Of a stretch of DNA of 51,047 nucleotides, positions 35,069 through 43,632 are shown in pieces (positions within the stretch are counted from its first letter, which is position 1; each line of letters begins with the position of its first letter). The stretch comes from Citreicoccus inhibens (lineage in GTDB: Bacteria > Myxococcota > Myxococcia > Myxococcales > Myxococcaceae), in contig NZ_JAHNZT010000046.1 in NCBI RefSeq assembly GCF_019039035.1, forward strand, positions 1-51,047. Direction: 5' to 3'. The notes under the pieces are model-generated. The model saw nothing but the letters and a program-made list of their open reading frames with translations, made no database searches and was not told the DNA's origin. A program made the translations under genes and the position numbers.

Positions 35069-37543
35069 TCAGTCGGCTCGCAGTGCCTCGGACACGGGGA
35101 GGCGCGCGGCGAGGATGACTGGGCGAAGGCTCGCGACGACACAGATGACGAAGAGCAGCGCCGTTGCCGCGCTCAGCGTAAGGAGGTCATCCGGAGCGAC
35201 GCCGAAGAGGACGCTCCGGCCAAGGCGCGCCGTGACGAGTGCCACAGGAATGCCAAGCCCCAGGCCGACGCCTGCCAGGTGGACCGCGTCACGCAGCACG
35301 AGACTCGCCACGGACCACGCGGATGCGCCCAGCGCTCTCCGGACAGCCAGCTCCCGTGTGCGCTGCCGGACCGAGTAGAGTAACACGCCGCTGAGCCCCA
35401 CCACCGCGAGGACCAATGCGCATGCACCCAAGGTGCTTGCCAGCAGTGCGAGTGAACGATCCGTCGAGGAGTCCGCGCGAACGACGTCGTCCTGGGTCCT
35501 GACGTAGAGGAGCGGGAGGCCGGGCGCCAGCGCTTCGACTTCTTTGCGGAGCGCGGGAAGGAACGACAGCGGGGCGCCCTGTGTCCGGACCTCGATGGTT
35601 GCCTGCCCCAGCAACTCCCCAGACGCCTGGGTGAGCGGCACATAGATCGCCCATCGCGTGCGGCCAGCGTCATCTCGGAGGGCTGGGCGGATGTCCTTGG
35701 CGATGCCCACCACCGTCAACGGCTCGCCGCCGCCGCTGAGCCGGACCACGTGCCCCAGCGCACCCATCCCGGGGGCGAGATGCTGGGCAAGGCTCTGGCT
35801 GATCACCGCGACGCGTGCCGCGCCGGCGGAGTCGGAGGTGTCGACGTCGCGGCCCGCGACGAGTGCCACCCCCATGGTGTCGAAGAATCGAGGCGTAACG
35901 GCATTGATGGACACCCGGGAGGGGCTCCCTCCCGCTCCGTCCTCATCGAGCCGCCGCTCGAAGTATCCACCGAAGAAGGGGGCTCTCGACACGGATGCCG
36001 CCCGCACGCCGGGCAGGGCTCCCAGCCTCTCCGCGAGCTGGGTGTACAACGCGACCTCGCGCGTTTGCTCATAGCCGAGCAGCGACGGGTAGATGCTCGC
36101 GAGCAGCACTTGCTCCCGCTCGAATCCCAGCTGCACGCCTTCGATGTTCCTCACGCTGCGCAGCAGCAGTCCCGCGCCGGACAGGAGCACCATTGACAGC
36201 GCGACCTGAAGCACCACCAGGGCCCGCGCGAAGCGCGAGCGTGGAGCCCCACCGGCCTGGCCTCGGTGGATGCCCTGGACCGTGTCGGAGCGCGTGGCGC
36301 GCAGGGCAGGGAACAACCCGCATAGGAAGGTCGTGCCGACGGCGGCCAGTATGGAGAACAGCATTACCCTCGCGGAGGGATGGAACGACAGGGATTCGTA
36401 GTTCGTATCCTCGCTGAGCAAGAGCAGAAGCCCATCGCCCATCCACCAGGCGGTGAGGAGCCCCACGACCGCGGCAAGCCCCGAAAGGGCCCCGCTCTCC
36501 ACCAGGAGCTGCCTCACGATGTGGCCGGAGCGGGCCCCCAGGGCCTGCCGCACCGCCAGCTCGCGCCGCCGAGCAATCGCTTGTGCGAGGAGGAGGTTCG
36601 CGACGTTCCCGCAGGCCACGAGCAACATCAACATGACCATCCCCAGGAGAAGCAGGAGGGGGAGTCGCAGCGCCTCATGCGCGAAGCTCTCACCATGGGC
36701 AATGCTTCGCAGCTCGAGCCTTGCAGCCATCAGGCTCGGGTCCGCGCTGGGATGGCGCTTTAGCAATTCGTCATGGAGGCTGGACAGCTCCGCGAGGGCT
36801 GTCTGCGGTGTGGCCCCTTCCGCGAGGCGCACCACCACCCCTGCCTGATGGTCATTCAATCCCAGCCGGGACTGGAGCCAGAGCGGCAGAGTCACCTGTG
36901 GCGGCCTGTCACCGCGGGCCAGCCCGAAGTACTCTCGCGGTGTGACGCCGATGATGGTTGAAGCAATGCCTCCGACCACCAGTGTCGTGCCAATGACAGA
37001 AGGAGAACGTCCGAAACGCAGGGCCCACCAGGCGTCGCTCAGGACGACCACCGGCTCGGCTCCCGGGTGGTCATCCTCCTCGCTCAGCAGCCGGCCCGCC
37101 TGTGCCCGGACGCCCAGCACCTGATACCCGTTGCCCGCGAGGAACTGGCTCGACACCATCTCGGCTTCGCTGCCGGTGCCCACGACCAAGCGGGAGCCAT
37201 CCTCCGCGAAGAGACCCGTGATCGCGCTCACGCCCGCGGGCCGCTCATGCCGCAGGCCCTCCACCAGCTCCGGCGCGAAGCCACTCTGGTAGCCCCGCTC
37301 CGGGAGGTTGCGGCCGACAGCGTAGAGCTGCTCGGGCCTGGTCACGGGCAGCGGGCGGAGCATCACGGCATCAATCAACCCGAAGACCGCGATGGTGGCC
37401 CCGAGGCCAAGCCCCAGCGAGGCAACCACCACAAACGACAACCCAGAGCTGTGCGTCAGCAACCGCCTCACGCTGGTGAAGTCCTGCCGCAGTCCGTCCA
37501 AGAATCGCGAGAATTCCATACCCATGAAACCTGCAGTCGTCAT
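35069..37543 (-). CDS. ADOP-type ABC transporter permease (MacB/FtsX fold, duplicated)
   Basis: 824 aa. The protein has two MacB-periplasmic/FtsX halves. N-terminal helix LSFVVVASLGLGLGATIAVF with VLRPLPVTRPEQL; then the first FtsX block (LRLPLLLLLGMVMLMLLVAC, RRRELAVRQALGARSGHIVRQ); the second helix after RFARALVVLQVALSMVLLSG; and the last FtsX block (RTRELAVRRALGASAWSV). This is the layout of acidobacterial duplicated orphan permeases. No ATPase gene is adjacent. The substrate is unknown; relatives export peptides or antibiotics or act mechanically on the envelope. The ATG at 37543 has a GGCAGGG upstream; ATGs at 37525 and 37519 are alternatives. Confidence 0.9.
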   Translation of the reverse strand: MTTAGFMGMEFSRFLDGLRQDFTSVRRLLTHSSGLSFVVVASLGLGLGATIAVFGLIDAVMLRPLPVTRPEQLYAVGRNLPERGYQSGFAPELVEGLRHERPAGVSAITGLFAEDGSRLVVGTGSEAEMVSSQFLAGNGYQVLGVRAQAGRLLSEEDDHPGAEPVVVLSDAWWALRFGRSPSVIGTTLVVGGIASTIIGVTPREYFGLARGDRPPQVTLPLWLQSRLGLNDHQAGVVVRLAEGATPQTALAELSSLHDELLKRHPSADPSLMAARLELRSIAHGESFAHEALRLPLLLLLGMVMLMLLVACGNVANLLLAQAIARRRELAVRQALGARSGHIVRQLLVESGALSGLAAVVGLLTAWWMGDGLLLLLSEDTNYESLSFHPSARVMLFSILAAVGTTFLCGLFPALRATRSDTVQGIHRGQAGGAPRSRFARALVVLQVALSMVLLSGAGLLLRSVRNIEGVQLGFEREQVLLASIYPSLLGYEQTREVALYTQLAERLGALPGVRAASVSRAPFFGGYFERRLDEDGAGGSPSRVSINAVTPRFFDTMGVALVAGRDVDTSDSAGAARVAVISQSLAQHLAPGMGALGHVVRLSGGGEPLTVVGIAKDIRPALRDDAGRTRWAIYVPLTQASGELLGQATIEVRTQGAPLSFLPALRKEVEALAPGLPLLYVRTQDDVVRADSSTDRSLALLASTLGACALVLAVVGLSGVLLYSVRQRTRELAVRRALGASAWSVASLVLRDAVHLAGVGLGLGIPVALVTARLGRSVLFGVAPDDLLTLSAATALLFVICVVASLRPVILAARLPVSEALRAD

Positions 37544-37655
37544 GCCAGAGCCCTGCCGACGAACAGGGTCGAGTCTCACACGGAAGGTGTGCTGAAAGTG
37601 AGAACTTCATGTCCCGGAGCCGGACACCTTGAACGCCACGCTGCCGGCATCGCGC

Positions 37656-39797
37656 TCACCACACCTGACAGGCGTCGGCGCCTCGCGACATGGGTGTGCC
37701 CGCCTTGCAAGCGAAAGCCTCCTGGAAATCGGGGGAGTTCGCCAGAGGGTTGTTCACGCGGAACCTGGGGAGTGAGTGGGGGTTGGTGAGCACGTGGCGG
37801 CGAGCGGTCTCCGGGCGATCTGCGGAGCACCAGGAGAAGGCGAAGGAGAGGAAGAAGCGCTGACGGGCGGTGAGTCCGTCGGCGCCAACGTCATCGAGCG
37901 ATTTTCCTTCCTCCCGGAGCGCGGACTGGAGCGCCAGGAGCGCGATGTGAACCCCTCCGTTGTCGGCGGTGTCCTCCCCCAGAGTGAGCCGCCCGTCCGT
38001 CTTGACGCCCAACTCGGGCAACTCCCGGGTGTACTGCCGCGCGATGCAGGCCACCTGCTCGTCGTATTTCCTCGCATCATCTGCCGTCCACCAGTCGCGG
38101 AGGTTTCCCTGTCCGTCAAACTTGCGGCCCTGGTCATCGAACCCGTGGATGATCTCGTGGCCAATCACCACGCCAATCGCACCGTAGTTGACGGAGAGGT
38201 CGAGTGAGGCGTCGAACAAGGGCGGCTGGAGCATGCCGGCGGAGAAGTTGATGGAGTTGAGCTGCGCGTCGCAGTAGGCGTTGATGGTAGGCGGGGTCTG
38301 CGACCACTCCGCGCGGTCGACAGGCCTTCCAATCTTCGCGAGCTGCCGGCGGACCTCGAAGGCAGCCGCCTGGGCGATGTTGTCGAGAAAGTTCGTTCGG
38401 CTCACCTTGACGTGGGAGTAGTCGCGGAAGTGCGCCGGGTAGCCTATCTTGCTCTCAATGGCTTGGAGCTTGACTCGCGCCGCCGTGCGTGTCTCCGAGG
38501 TCATCCAGTCGAGCTGGTCGAGTCTGGCATCGAGTGCCTTCTCGATCCTCTCGACCATCGCCTCCACCCGCTGTTTGCTCGAGGGTGGGAATGCGCGACT
38601 CACATAGGCTTGTCCCAAGGCCTCGCCGAGGTCCCTGTCCGCATATGCGACGCAGCGGCGCCAGCGCGGGCGCAACTCCCGGGCCCCAGAGAGCACGCGC
38701 CCAAAGAAGCTGAAGTTCTCGTCGACGAACGCCTTGGGAAGCGCATCTGCCCTGCCGTGGAGGGCCCACCACCGCAGATACGCCTTCCAGTGGCTGAGGG
38801 ATTCGCCCTGAATCAGTCGCTCGACTGCGTCGAGGAAACGAGGGGTCGCCACGACATAGTGACGAGGAGCGGGCGCGCCCACGGCCTTGAGGTACATCGC
38901 CCAGTTGAAGGACGGCGTCGCCGCAGTCACCTGTGCAAGCGTGCGCACGTTGTTGAGATTCTTCGTGTCCCGTCGCGCGACGGGATCCATGGAGGCCAGG
39001 GCGAGCGCTGTCTCGATTTCAAGGACAGCGTCGGCGTCCCGCGATGCGCGCTCCGGCGATGCACGGGCCAGGATGAACATCTTGCGTACGTGTTCTCGAT
39101 ACTGTGCGCGCTGCTCCAGGAGCTTGGGGGCTTCCGACACGTAGTAGTCACGACCGGGGAGCCCCAGTCCTCCCTGGTCGATGGCCGCGACCACGAGAGT
39201 GGAGTCCACGAAATCCTGCGTGGGACCGAACCCGAAGAGCGCTGCGGGAGTCCCCGTGTCGTTCATGTTGAATCCGCCCGTTGAGTTCGGGGCGGACAGG
39301 TGCAGCCGGGCGACCTCGGCCGCGAGCGTCGCCTTGCTTCGCATGCCGTCAATGCGGCGCAGGTCTGTGGCGAGCGAGTCCAGGCCCGCCTGTTCCACAC
39401 CGGCTTCGTCCATGCACGCCGCCCAGTAGTCGCCGACCTGTCGCATGACGGGGGAGGGCGATGGAGCGGGGCTGGCCGCACGCTCCAGGGTCTCGCGAAG
39501 CACCGTCTGGTTCCAGAGCTTGAGGTTGGAGGTGGTGGTCCAGAAGCCCTGGTCCGCGGGAATGGGGTTCTGGCCGAGCCAGCGCGCGCACGCGTATTGA
39601 TAGAAGTCCGTGCACGGGTCGAGCGTCGGGTCCGCGAGGGTCGACATGAACCGGCTGAGTTCGACGGAGTCACCCGCGTCCGCACGAGTGCCAATGCACA
39701 GCGTCAGCACGACACAAAGGACTGCACCCAAGGGGAGTGTTGGGCGCGCCTTGCACCTGCGGGGCTTCGGTTGAGAGAGAAAGAGGGAAGGATGCAT
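37656..39797 (-). CDS. M13-family zinc metallopeptidase (neprilysin/PepO-like), exported
   Basis: 713 aa from the ATG with AGAGAG at 8 nt. The signal peptide is followed by DPCTDFYQYACARWL, the M13 N-terminal signature. NAYCDAQLNSINFSAGMLQPP leads to the zinc site VIGHEIIHGFDDQG (His547, Glu548, His551) and to the third ligand in GEDTADNGG (Glu608). The end ADACQVW matches the C-terminal CxVW of the family. It cuts small peptides (up to ~40 residues) in the periplasm or outside the cell. All catalytic residues are present. It starts 112 nt from the 3' end of the ADOP gene, but runs in the same direction, upstream of it. Confidence 0.95.
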   Translation of the reverse strand: MHPSLFLSQPKPRRCKARPTLPLGAVLCVVLTLCIGTRADAGDSVELSRFMSTLADPTLDPCTDFYQYACARWLGQNPIPADQGFWTTTSNLKLWNQTVLRETLERAASPAPSPSPVMRQVGDYWAACMDEAGVEQAGLDSLATDLRRIDGMRSKATLAAEVARLHLSAPNSTGGFNMNDTGTPAALFGFGPTQDFVDSTLVVAAIDQGGLGLPGRDYYVSEAPKLLEQRAQYREHVRKMFILARASPERASRDADAVLEIETALALASMDPVARRDTKNLNNVRTLAQVTAATPSFNWAMYLKAVGAPAPRHYVVATPRFLDAVERLIQGESLSHWKAYLRWWALHGRADALPKAFVDENFSFFGRVLSGARELRPRWRRCVAYADRDLGEALGQAYVSRAFPPSSKQRVEAMVERIEKALDARLDQLDWMTSETRTAARVKLQAIESKIGYPAHFRDYSHVKVSRTNFLDNIAQAAAFEVRRQLAKIGRPVDRAEWSQTPPTINAYCDAQLNSINFSAGMLQPPLFDASLDLSVNYGAIGVVIGHEIIHGFDDQGRKFDGQGNLRDWWTADDARKYDEQVACIARQYTRELPELGVKTDGRLTLGEDTADNGGVHIALLALQSALREEGKSLDDVGADGLTARQRFFLSFAFSWCSADRPETARRHVLTNPHSLPRFRVNNPLANSPDFQEAFACKAGTPMSRGADACQVW

Positions 39798-39869
39798 GGT
39801 TGTTCTCTCTGCATAACCCATGCCTCAAGCCAGATGGGCTTCGCTCGCCATGAACGCCTCGGCAGACGC

Positions 39870-40050
39870 CCCGGAATTGGGAATCGAAGTCCCAGGTCTG
39901 GAATTGGGCGCTGTGCGCCAGACCGCTGGAGCGTATCCGCTCTCGTGTAGGTCGGTTCAGTTGACGGCCGCGTGCTCTGCCATTGAGCCCTGCTGGAAGG
40001 TGTTGCGTATAGACGTTGCCGGGGGCGGGATTCAAACCCCGGCCTACTTG
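39870..40050 (-). other. tRNA-like degenerate segments
   Basis: On the minus strand two T-arm-like stretches occur: GGGGTTTGAATCCCG (40038-40024) and TGGGACTTCGATTCCCA (39895-39879). A D-arm-like GCTCAATGGCAGAGC lies between them (39986-39972). No complete cloverleaf can be drawn: stem mismatches occur in both T arms and the anticodon arms are unclear. They may be relics of a tRNA cluster of the kind carried by phages, or chance matches in GC-rich DNA. Confidence 0.4.
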
Positions 40051-40069
40051 AAGCCGCCGATGCCCGGGG

Positions 40070-40500
40070 AGCTGTCGGTGGGCATCGTGGGCTTCGGCGG
40101 TCGGGTCGGCTGTGCGGTGCGCACCGGCCCCACCGGACGTTCACGCGCTGAACCGCCGTCACCGCGAGCTGGCTGCGATCCAGCGTTCGCTCCTCGTCCT
40201 GGTGCCCTGCGAGCTGGAAGTGCAGCACCGACGCCTTGGTACGAGGCAGCACCCGCTTCGTGGGCGAGGTGCCAATTTGCGCCTCACCGTCGAAGTCGAA
40301 GATGGCCGCGCCCGACGGCGTGGACGTGAACTCCTCCACCGTCACGTTCTGGGGACGGGCCGCCGTCAGGCCGGTCCTGCTCCGCCTCCTTGAAGAACTG
40401 GGTGGGGGAGTACTCCAACAGCGCCTGTCGGGACTGCATGTACCGACGGACGCGAAGGATGGGCAGCCACACGCGCTTGCCCACGCGTACCTGAGACTCC
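40070..40500 (-). pseudogene. Decayed gene of unknown family, two frames
   Basis: Minus strand, first frame: RVGKRVWLPILRVRRYMQSR, then QALLEYSPTQFFKEAEQDRP. Second frame: RPQNVTVEEFTSTPSGAAIF, DFDGEAQIGTSPTKRVLPR and ASVLHFQLAGHQDEERTLDR. The frames meet near 40345-40375. The segments have good composition and no repeats, so a broken gene is likely. I recognise no family. Confidence 0.5.
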
Positions 40501-40726
40501 TCCAGCTTCGGTCAAGTCCCGAATCGCGTGTAGTTGGTCAGGAGGGGGTTCGGGGGAGGACGGCTCCTTGGAGGCATCCCGCAGCACCGCGGGACTCTCG
40601 TAGCGAGAGGCACGAGGGACGGGGGCACATCATGCAGACGGCCAGGAATAGACTCGGCGGATGGTGGCCAAGTGCAGGTCACTTCATGGTCTCGATTTCC
40701 CAATGAAAGTGGGCTTCCTCCGCCCC
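40501..40726. other. Spacer of decayed sequence before the IS3 end
   Basis: No gene is seen. A stem (GCAGCACCGCGGGACTCTCG region) and several short palindromes occur. It leads into the IS3-like end at 40727. Confidence 0.3.
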
Positions 40727-40765
40727 ACGATTTCTTGAGACACCTCTCCGGGGGATAAACACCCA
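40727..40765 (+). mobile_element. IS3-type left end, truncated
   Basis: The sequence CCTCCGCCCCACGATTTCTT plus GAGACACCTCTCCGGGGGAT recurs with one or two differences at 50508-50546, where it stands directly before an IS3 OrfA. Here the end is joined at 40765/40766 to unrelated DNA (the 285-bp repeat). The rest of the element has been lost. Confidence 0.65.
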
Positions 40766-41047
40766 GCAATGACGGCACTTCTGCTCTCGAAGCTCGTGCC
40801 CCCGGGCCTCTGGGTGCACGCTTTCGTGACACGGGCGCTTCTTGTTGCTGCCTGTCGCGCAGAGGTAGCGACTCCATTTGTCCAGCGGCCTGGCAGCTCA
40901 TCTCGTCCACTCTTGCAGCCCAGCGTGGCCCAAGGCTTCCTGTCCGCCAGTTTTCGGCACCTCGAGCGCCGCTGCGCGGCCCCCCAATCCCGCGCTTCTC
41001 CGCGCTCGTGTGGATCGAAGCCCCGCGCTTCTTGAAGGTCGTCTCCA
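40766..41047 (+). repeat. Direct repeat copy A (~282 bp), left of the toxin operon
   Basis: Starts GCAATGACGGCACT and ends AAGGTCGTCTCCA. Copy B is at 44677-44971 in the same orientation; most positions are identical by eye, with a ~13-nt insertion in B. On the minus strand both encode the start of a cysteine-rich protein (WSRYLCATGSNKKRPCHE). In copy A the gene is cut after HELREQKCRHC by the IS3 end. Confidence 0.85.
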
Positions 41048-41101
41048 CTCCACGAATCCGGGGCAACTTCATGCCGTGGTAGGAGCGGTAGTGGAGACGC
41101 C

Positions 41102-42310
41102 ATGTCCCAAAAAGTACAAACCCGCTTTCGTTACTCGCGTGCAGACACCCTTCTCACGGTAGTCCTGTTTTTCTTGCTGCCCTTTCGTTCCGTGGCGGCC
41201 GAGGAGCCACCGATGGTACGGACTGTGAAGGAGTTGCTCGCACTCCCGGAGGATCGGCTCAACATTGGCGATGCTGCACTGCTCTTGGGGGCCTTAATGG
41301 ACCCAGACACGGACGTCACCGAAGGCCGGCGGCGCATCGAGCTTCTGTCGGGACAGGTGCGCTCCCTAGTTGGGGGGCGAACTGACCCGGACTACCGCAT
41401 CCGGGCCGTCAACCAGATTCTATACCGAGAGAGCCGCTTCGCATACGACAAGGATGACCCATTGGGGGCGCGGCTCGACGCCTCGTCTCTCTGGCGTCTC
41501 CTGTCGACGAAGAAGGGCAACTGTGTCTCGCTGCCCGTCCTCTGGTACGCAGTGGCAGAGAGGCTCGGTTACCCGGTGGCGATGGTGGAGGCCCCGCACC
41601 ACTTCTTCCTGCGCTACCAGGAAGGACAGTACCAGTCCAACATCGAGGCAACCTCCGGGGGCGGTGAGGCGAGCGACGAGAAAATCATCCTGGACTTGGA
41701 GATTTCCCAGGAAGCCGTTTCCTCGGGCGCCATGATGCGCTCGCTCTCCAAGAGGGAGTTGCTGGGCGCCCTCATTGCCGAGGTGGCCGCCCGCCTCATG
41801 AATGACTGGAACATCGGCCTTGCCGCGCGACTGTCCGAGCAGGCCCTTACAGCCCATCCTCGCAGCATGGCTGCAAACTGGAACCTGGCAATGGTCTACA
41901 ACTACGAGGCCGCCATCGGGAGTTCGGTCCGCACGCCGGGGGAGAAGGCCGCTTCCCACAAGAATCCTCGTGTCATGGAGGCCGCACGGCGAGCCTTGAA
42001 CTACGCCCAGGCCGCGACTCGTCTGGGAGCGCCAGGCCCGCTCGCCCCTGACTACTGGAAGAAGGTGTCCACTCTGGGCGGCACCGAGATGGCGGCGAAG
42101 AAGCCATCACCCCGTCCCTTTAATGTCTCCACTCTGTTCGCGCCTGGAGGAAAGCCCATTCAGTTCGCGCTTGCTGTAGACCCCGGCATATTTGAGCGAG
42201 CGTCACGCCACCCAGGGAACGTCCTAAGGGTCTGCTCGGCCCTCTGTGGCCCTGCGCCCGGCAATCGCTGCGCGGATTTCAAGCCTTTGGATTTGGGAGA
42301 TCCTGAATGA
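41102..42310 (+). CDS. Exported transglutaminase-like/TPR protein, first gene of the toxin operon
   Basis: 402 aa; ATG with GTGGAG at about 7 nt. A signal peptide (TLLTVVLFFLLPFRSVAA) ends near 34. Residues ~95-190 show the Transglut_core2 (SirB1-like) pattern: the presumed nucleophile Cys141 in KKGNCVSLPVLWYAVAERLGYP, His166/167 in APHHFFLRY, and NIEAT. Residues ~225-270 hold a TPR-like helix pair (GLAARLSEQALTAHPRSMAA). The stop overlaps the next start (ATGA at 42307-42310). It may process or chaperone the next protein; that is an inference from coupling. The last ~55 residues are unique and Cys-containing (VCSALCGPAPGNRC). Confidence 0.85.
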   Translation: MSQKVQTRFRYSRADTLLTVVLFFLLPFRSVAAEEPPMVRTVKELLALPEDRLNIGDAALLLGALMDPDTDVTEGRRRIELLSGQVRSLVGGRTDPDYRIRAVNQILYRESRFAYDKDDPLGARLDASSLWRLLSTKKGNCVSLPVLWYAVAERLGYPVAMVEAPHHFFLRYQEGQYQSNIEATSGGGEASDEKIILDLEISQEAVSSGAMMRSLSKRELLGALIAEVAARLMNDWNIGLAARLSEQALTAHPRSMAANWNLAMVYNYEAAIGSSVRTPGEKAASHKNPRVMEAARRALNYAQAATRLGAPGPLAPDYWKKVSTLGGTEMAAKKPSPRPFNVSTLFAPGGKPIQFALAVDPGIFERASRHPGNVLRVCSALCGPAPGNRCADFKPLDLGDPE

Positions 42311-43632
42311 AGCGAGTCCTGTGGATTCGTCTGCTGTTGACGTTGCTGTGCGTACTGCCGCTTTCGGCATCCGCACGTTGGTATGATGCCGGTACTGGCC
42401 GCTTTCTCTCTGAGGACCCGCTCCTCGGTGACATCCTCGCGACGAAACAGCGCCTACCAAACCCCACCAGCGTCCATGCGTGGCTGTACGCGAATGGGAA
42501 CCCGCTCCAGTACACGGATCCGGATGGTCGGGACGCAACTCATGATGGGTATGGTGTCTATAGGGACCCTGTCGTCGAGAAAGCCTGTCTAGAAGGAGGA
42601 GGCTCTACCTGCGCCAATCACGGCTTCAGGGCGATGCGTGAAGACTGTTCCGCAGGGAATGAGACGGCGTGCGCTATCGGTAATGCTTACGTAACAGCCA
42701 TTACGGCGCCAGCTTTTCTCTCTAGGCCGGTGATTCTGGGGTGGGCGGCGCTGTCACTCTTTTCATCGAAGGGGCACAACCCTGGTGACCAGCAGATTGT
42801 TGATCCGCTGACTGCTACTGCCGAGGGTACGTTTGGAACTGCGTACCAATGCGGCGACGACATTTCTATGGGGAAGGCGGCCACGATGTCTTGTGGTTTG
42901 ACTGCCTTCAACCTGGTGACGTTGGGCAGGGCGAGGCAGGTGGCTCGTGCAGTGGCAGTTGAGGAGGCGTGGGCTATTGAAGCTCAAGCGGCTCTGTCCC
43001 AACGCGAGCGTATTCTCTCTAACCTTGCGGAGAGTCGTGCTGCGCGAGAGGCCAGCAATTTTGAGCAGCACGTGATGCTGGATAGCTCATGGGCGCAAAC
43101 CTCCACACTAGAGCGAAGCTTGGCCGCCAACTGGACGCCGGCATCCTCAGTTGTCGATGCTGCAGTTGGAGCTGAAAACTATACGGTTATGCTGGATGCC
43201 GCCCCAGGAGTTGAGATGCCTGCGCCGGTTACGTACGGAATGCCGAACGTCCGGCACAGGGCTCAGAGTGTGAGGATGGATAGTACTGCCAAGGAAGTGA
43301 ATACGGTGGTTGGTCCTGGTGTGATTGCTGAGGATATGAAGTGGATTCGCGCGGGATATGCTAAGAGGGTCGAGAACCAGCTCGTGGTCAAGGGTCGCAC
43401 GTATGTGATTGAGGGGAATAGGAATCGGACGCTATTCCCTGCGTCTGGTGGGAATGGGGCGGGTAGGGTATGTCCTATGACGCGGGCGCAGTATAAGGCG
43501 CTTGGGATTCTTAATGAGCTTGGCGATGGCACTCCGGCTGCGGCTCTGCAGTTTAGTCGGCTGAGCTATATTGCGCCGGCTGATATCGAATATGCCCGGT
43601 CAGTGCGGGCTGCGCTCGGGATCGCTCAATGA
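42307..43632 (+). CDS. Exported mini-RHS protein with a C-terminal polymorphic-toxin-like domain
   Basis: 441 aa. Residues 1-23 are a signal peptide ending ASA. Residues 24-75 are the end of an RHS-repeat core: RWYDAGTGRFLSEDPLL, then NPTSVHAWLYANGNPLQYTD and PDGRD, the conserved RHS/YD core motif. The usual thousands of residues of YD repeats are missing; the tip follows the signal directly. Residues ~76-280 are unique with several cysteines. The end (VIAEDMKWIRAGYAKRVENQ, VKGRTYVIEGNRNRTLFPAS, MTRAQYKALGILNELGDG) resembles, as I recall, C-terminal domains attached to other RHS proteins; I cannot name it. Coupled to both neighbours by ATGA overlaps. Base composition is visibly lower in GC than the flanks. 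Confidence 0.85.
   Translation: MKRVLWIRLLLTLLCVLPLSASARWYDAGTGRFLSEDPLLGDILATKQRLPNPTSVHAWLYANGNPLQYTDPDGRDATHDGYGVYRDPVVEKACLEGGGSTCANHGFRAMREDCSAGNETACAIGNAYVTAITAPAFLSRPVILGWAALSLFSSKGHNPGDQQIVDPLTATAEGTFGTAYQCGDDISMGKAATMSCGLTAFNLVTLGRARQVARAVAVEEAWAIEAQAALSQRERILSNLAESRAAREASNFEQHVMLDSSWAQTSTLERSLAANWTPASSVVDAAVGAENYTVMLDAAPGVEMPAPVTYGMPNVRHRAQSVRMDSTAKEVNTVVGPGVIAEDMKWIRAGYAKRVENQLVVKGRTYVIEGNRNRTLFPASGGNGAGRVCPMTRAQYKALGILNELGDGTPAAALQFSRLSYIAPADIEYARSVRAALGIAQ

Noticed and set aside
42307-42330. Lipobox in the mini-RHS signal peptide
   Set aside because: Cys15 is preceded by T-L-L, which does not fit the lipobox (small residue at -1); a type I site after ASA fits better, so it differs from the SitA lipoprotein toxins.
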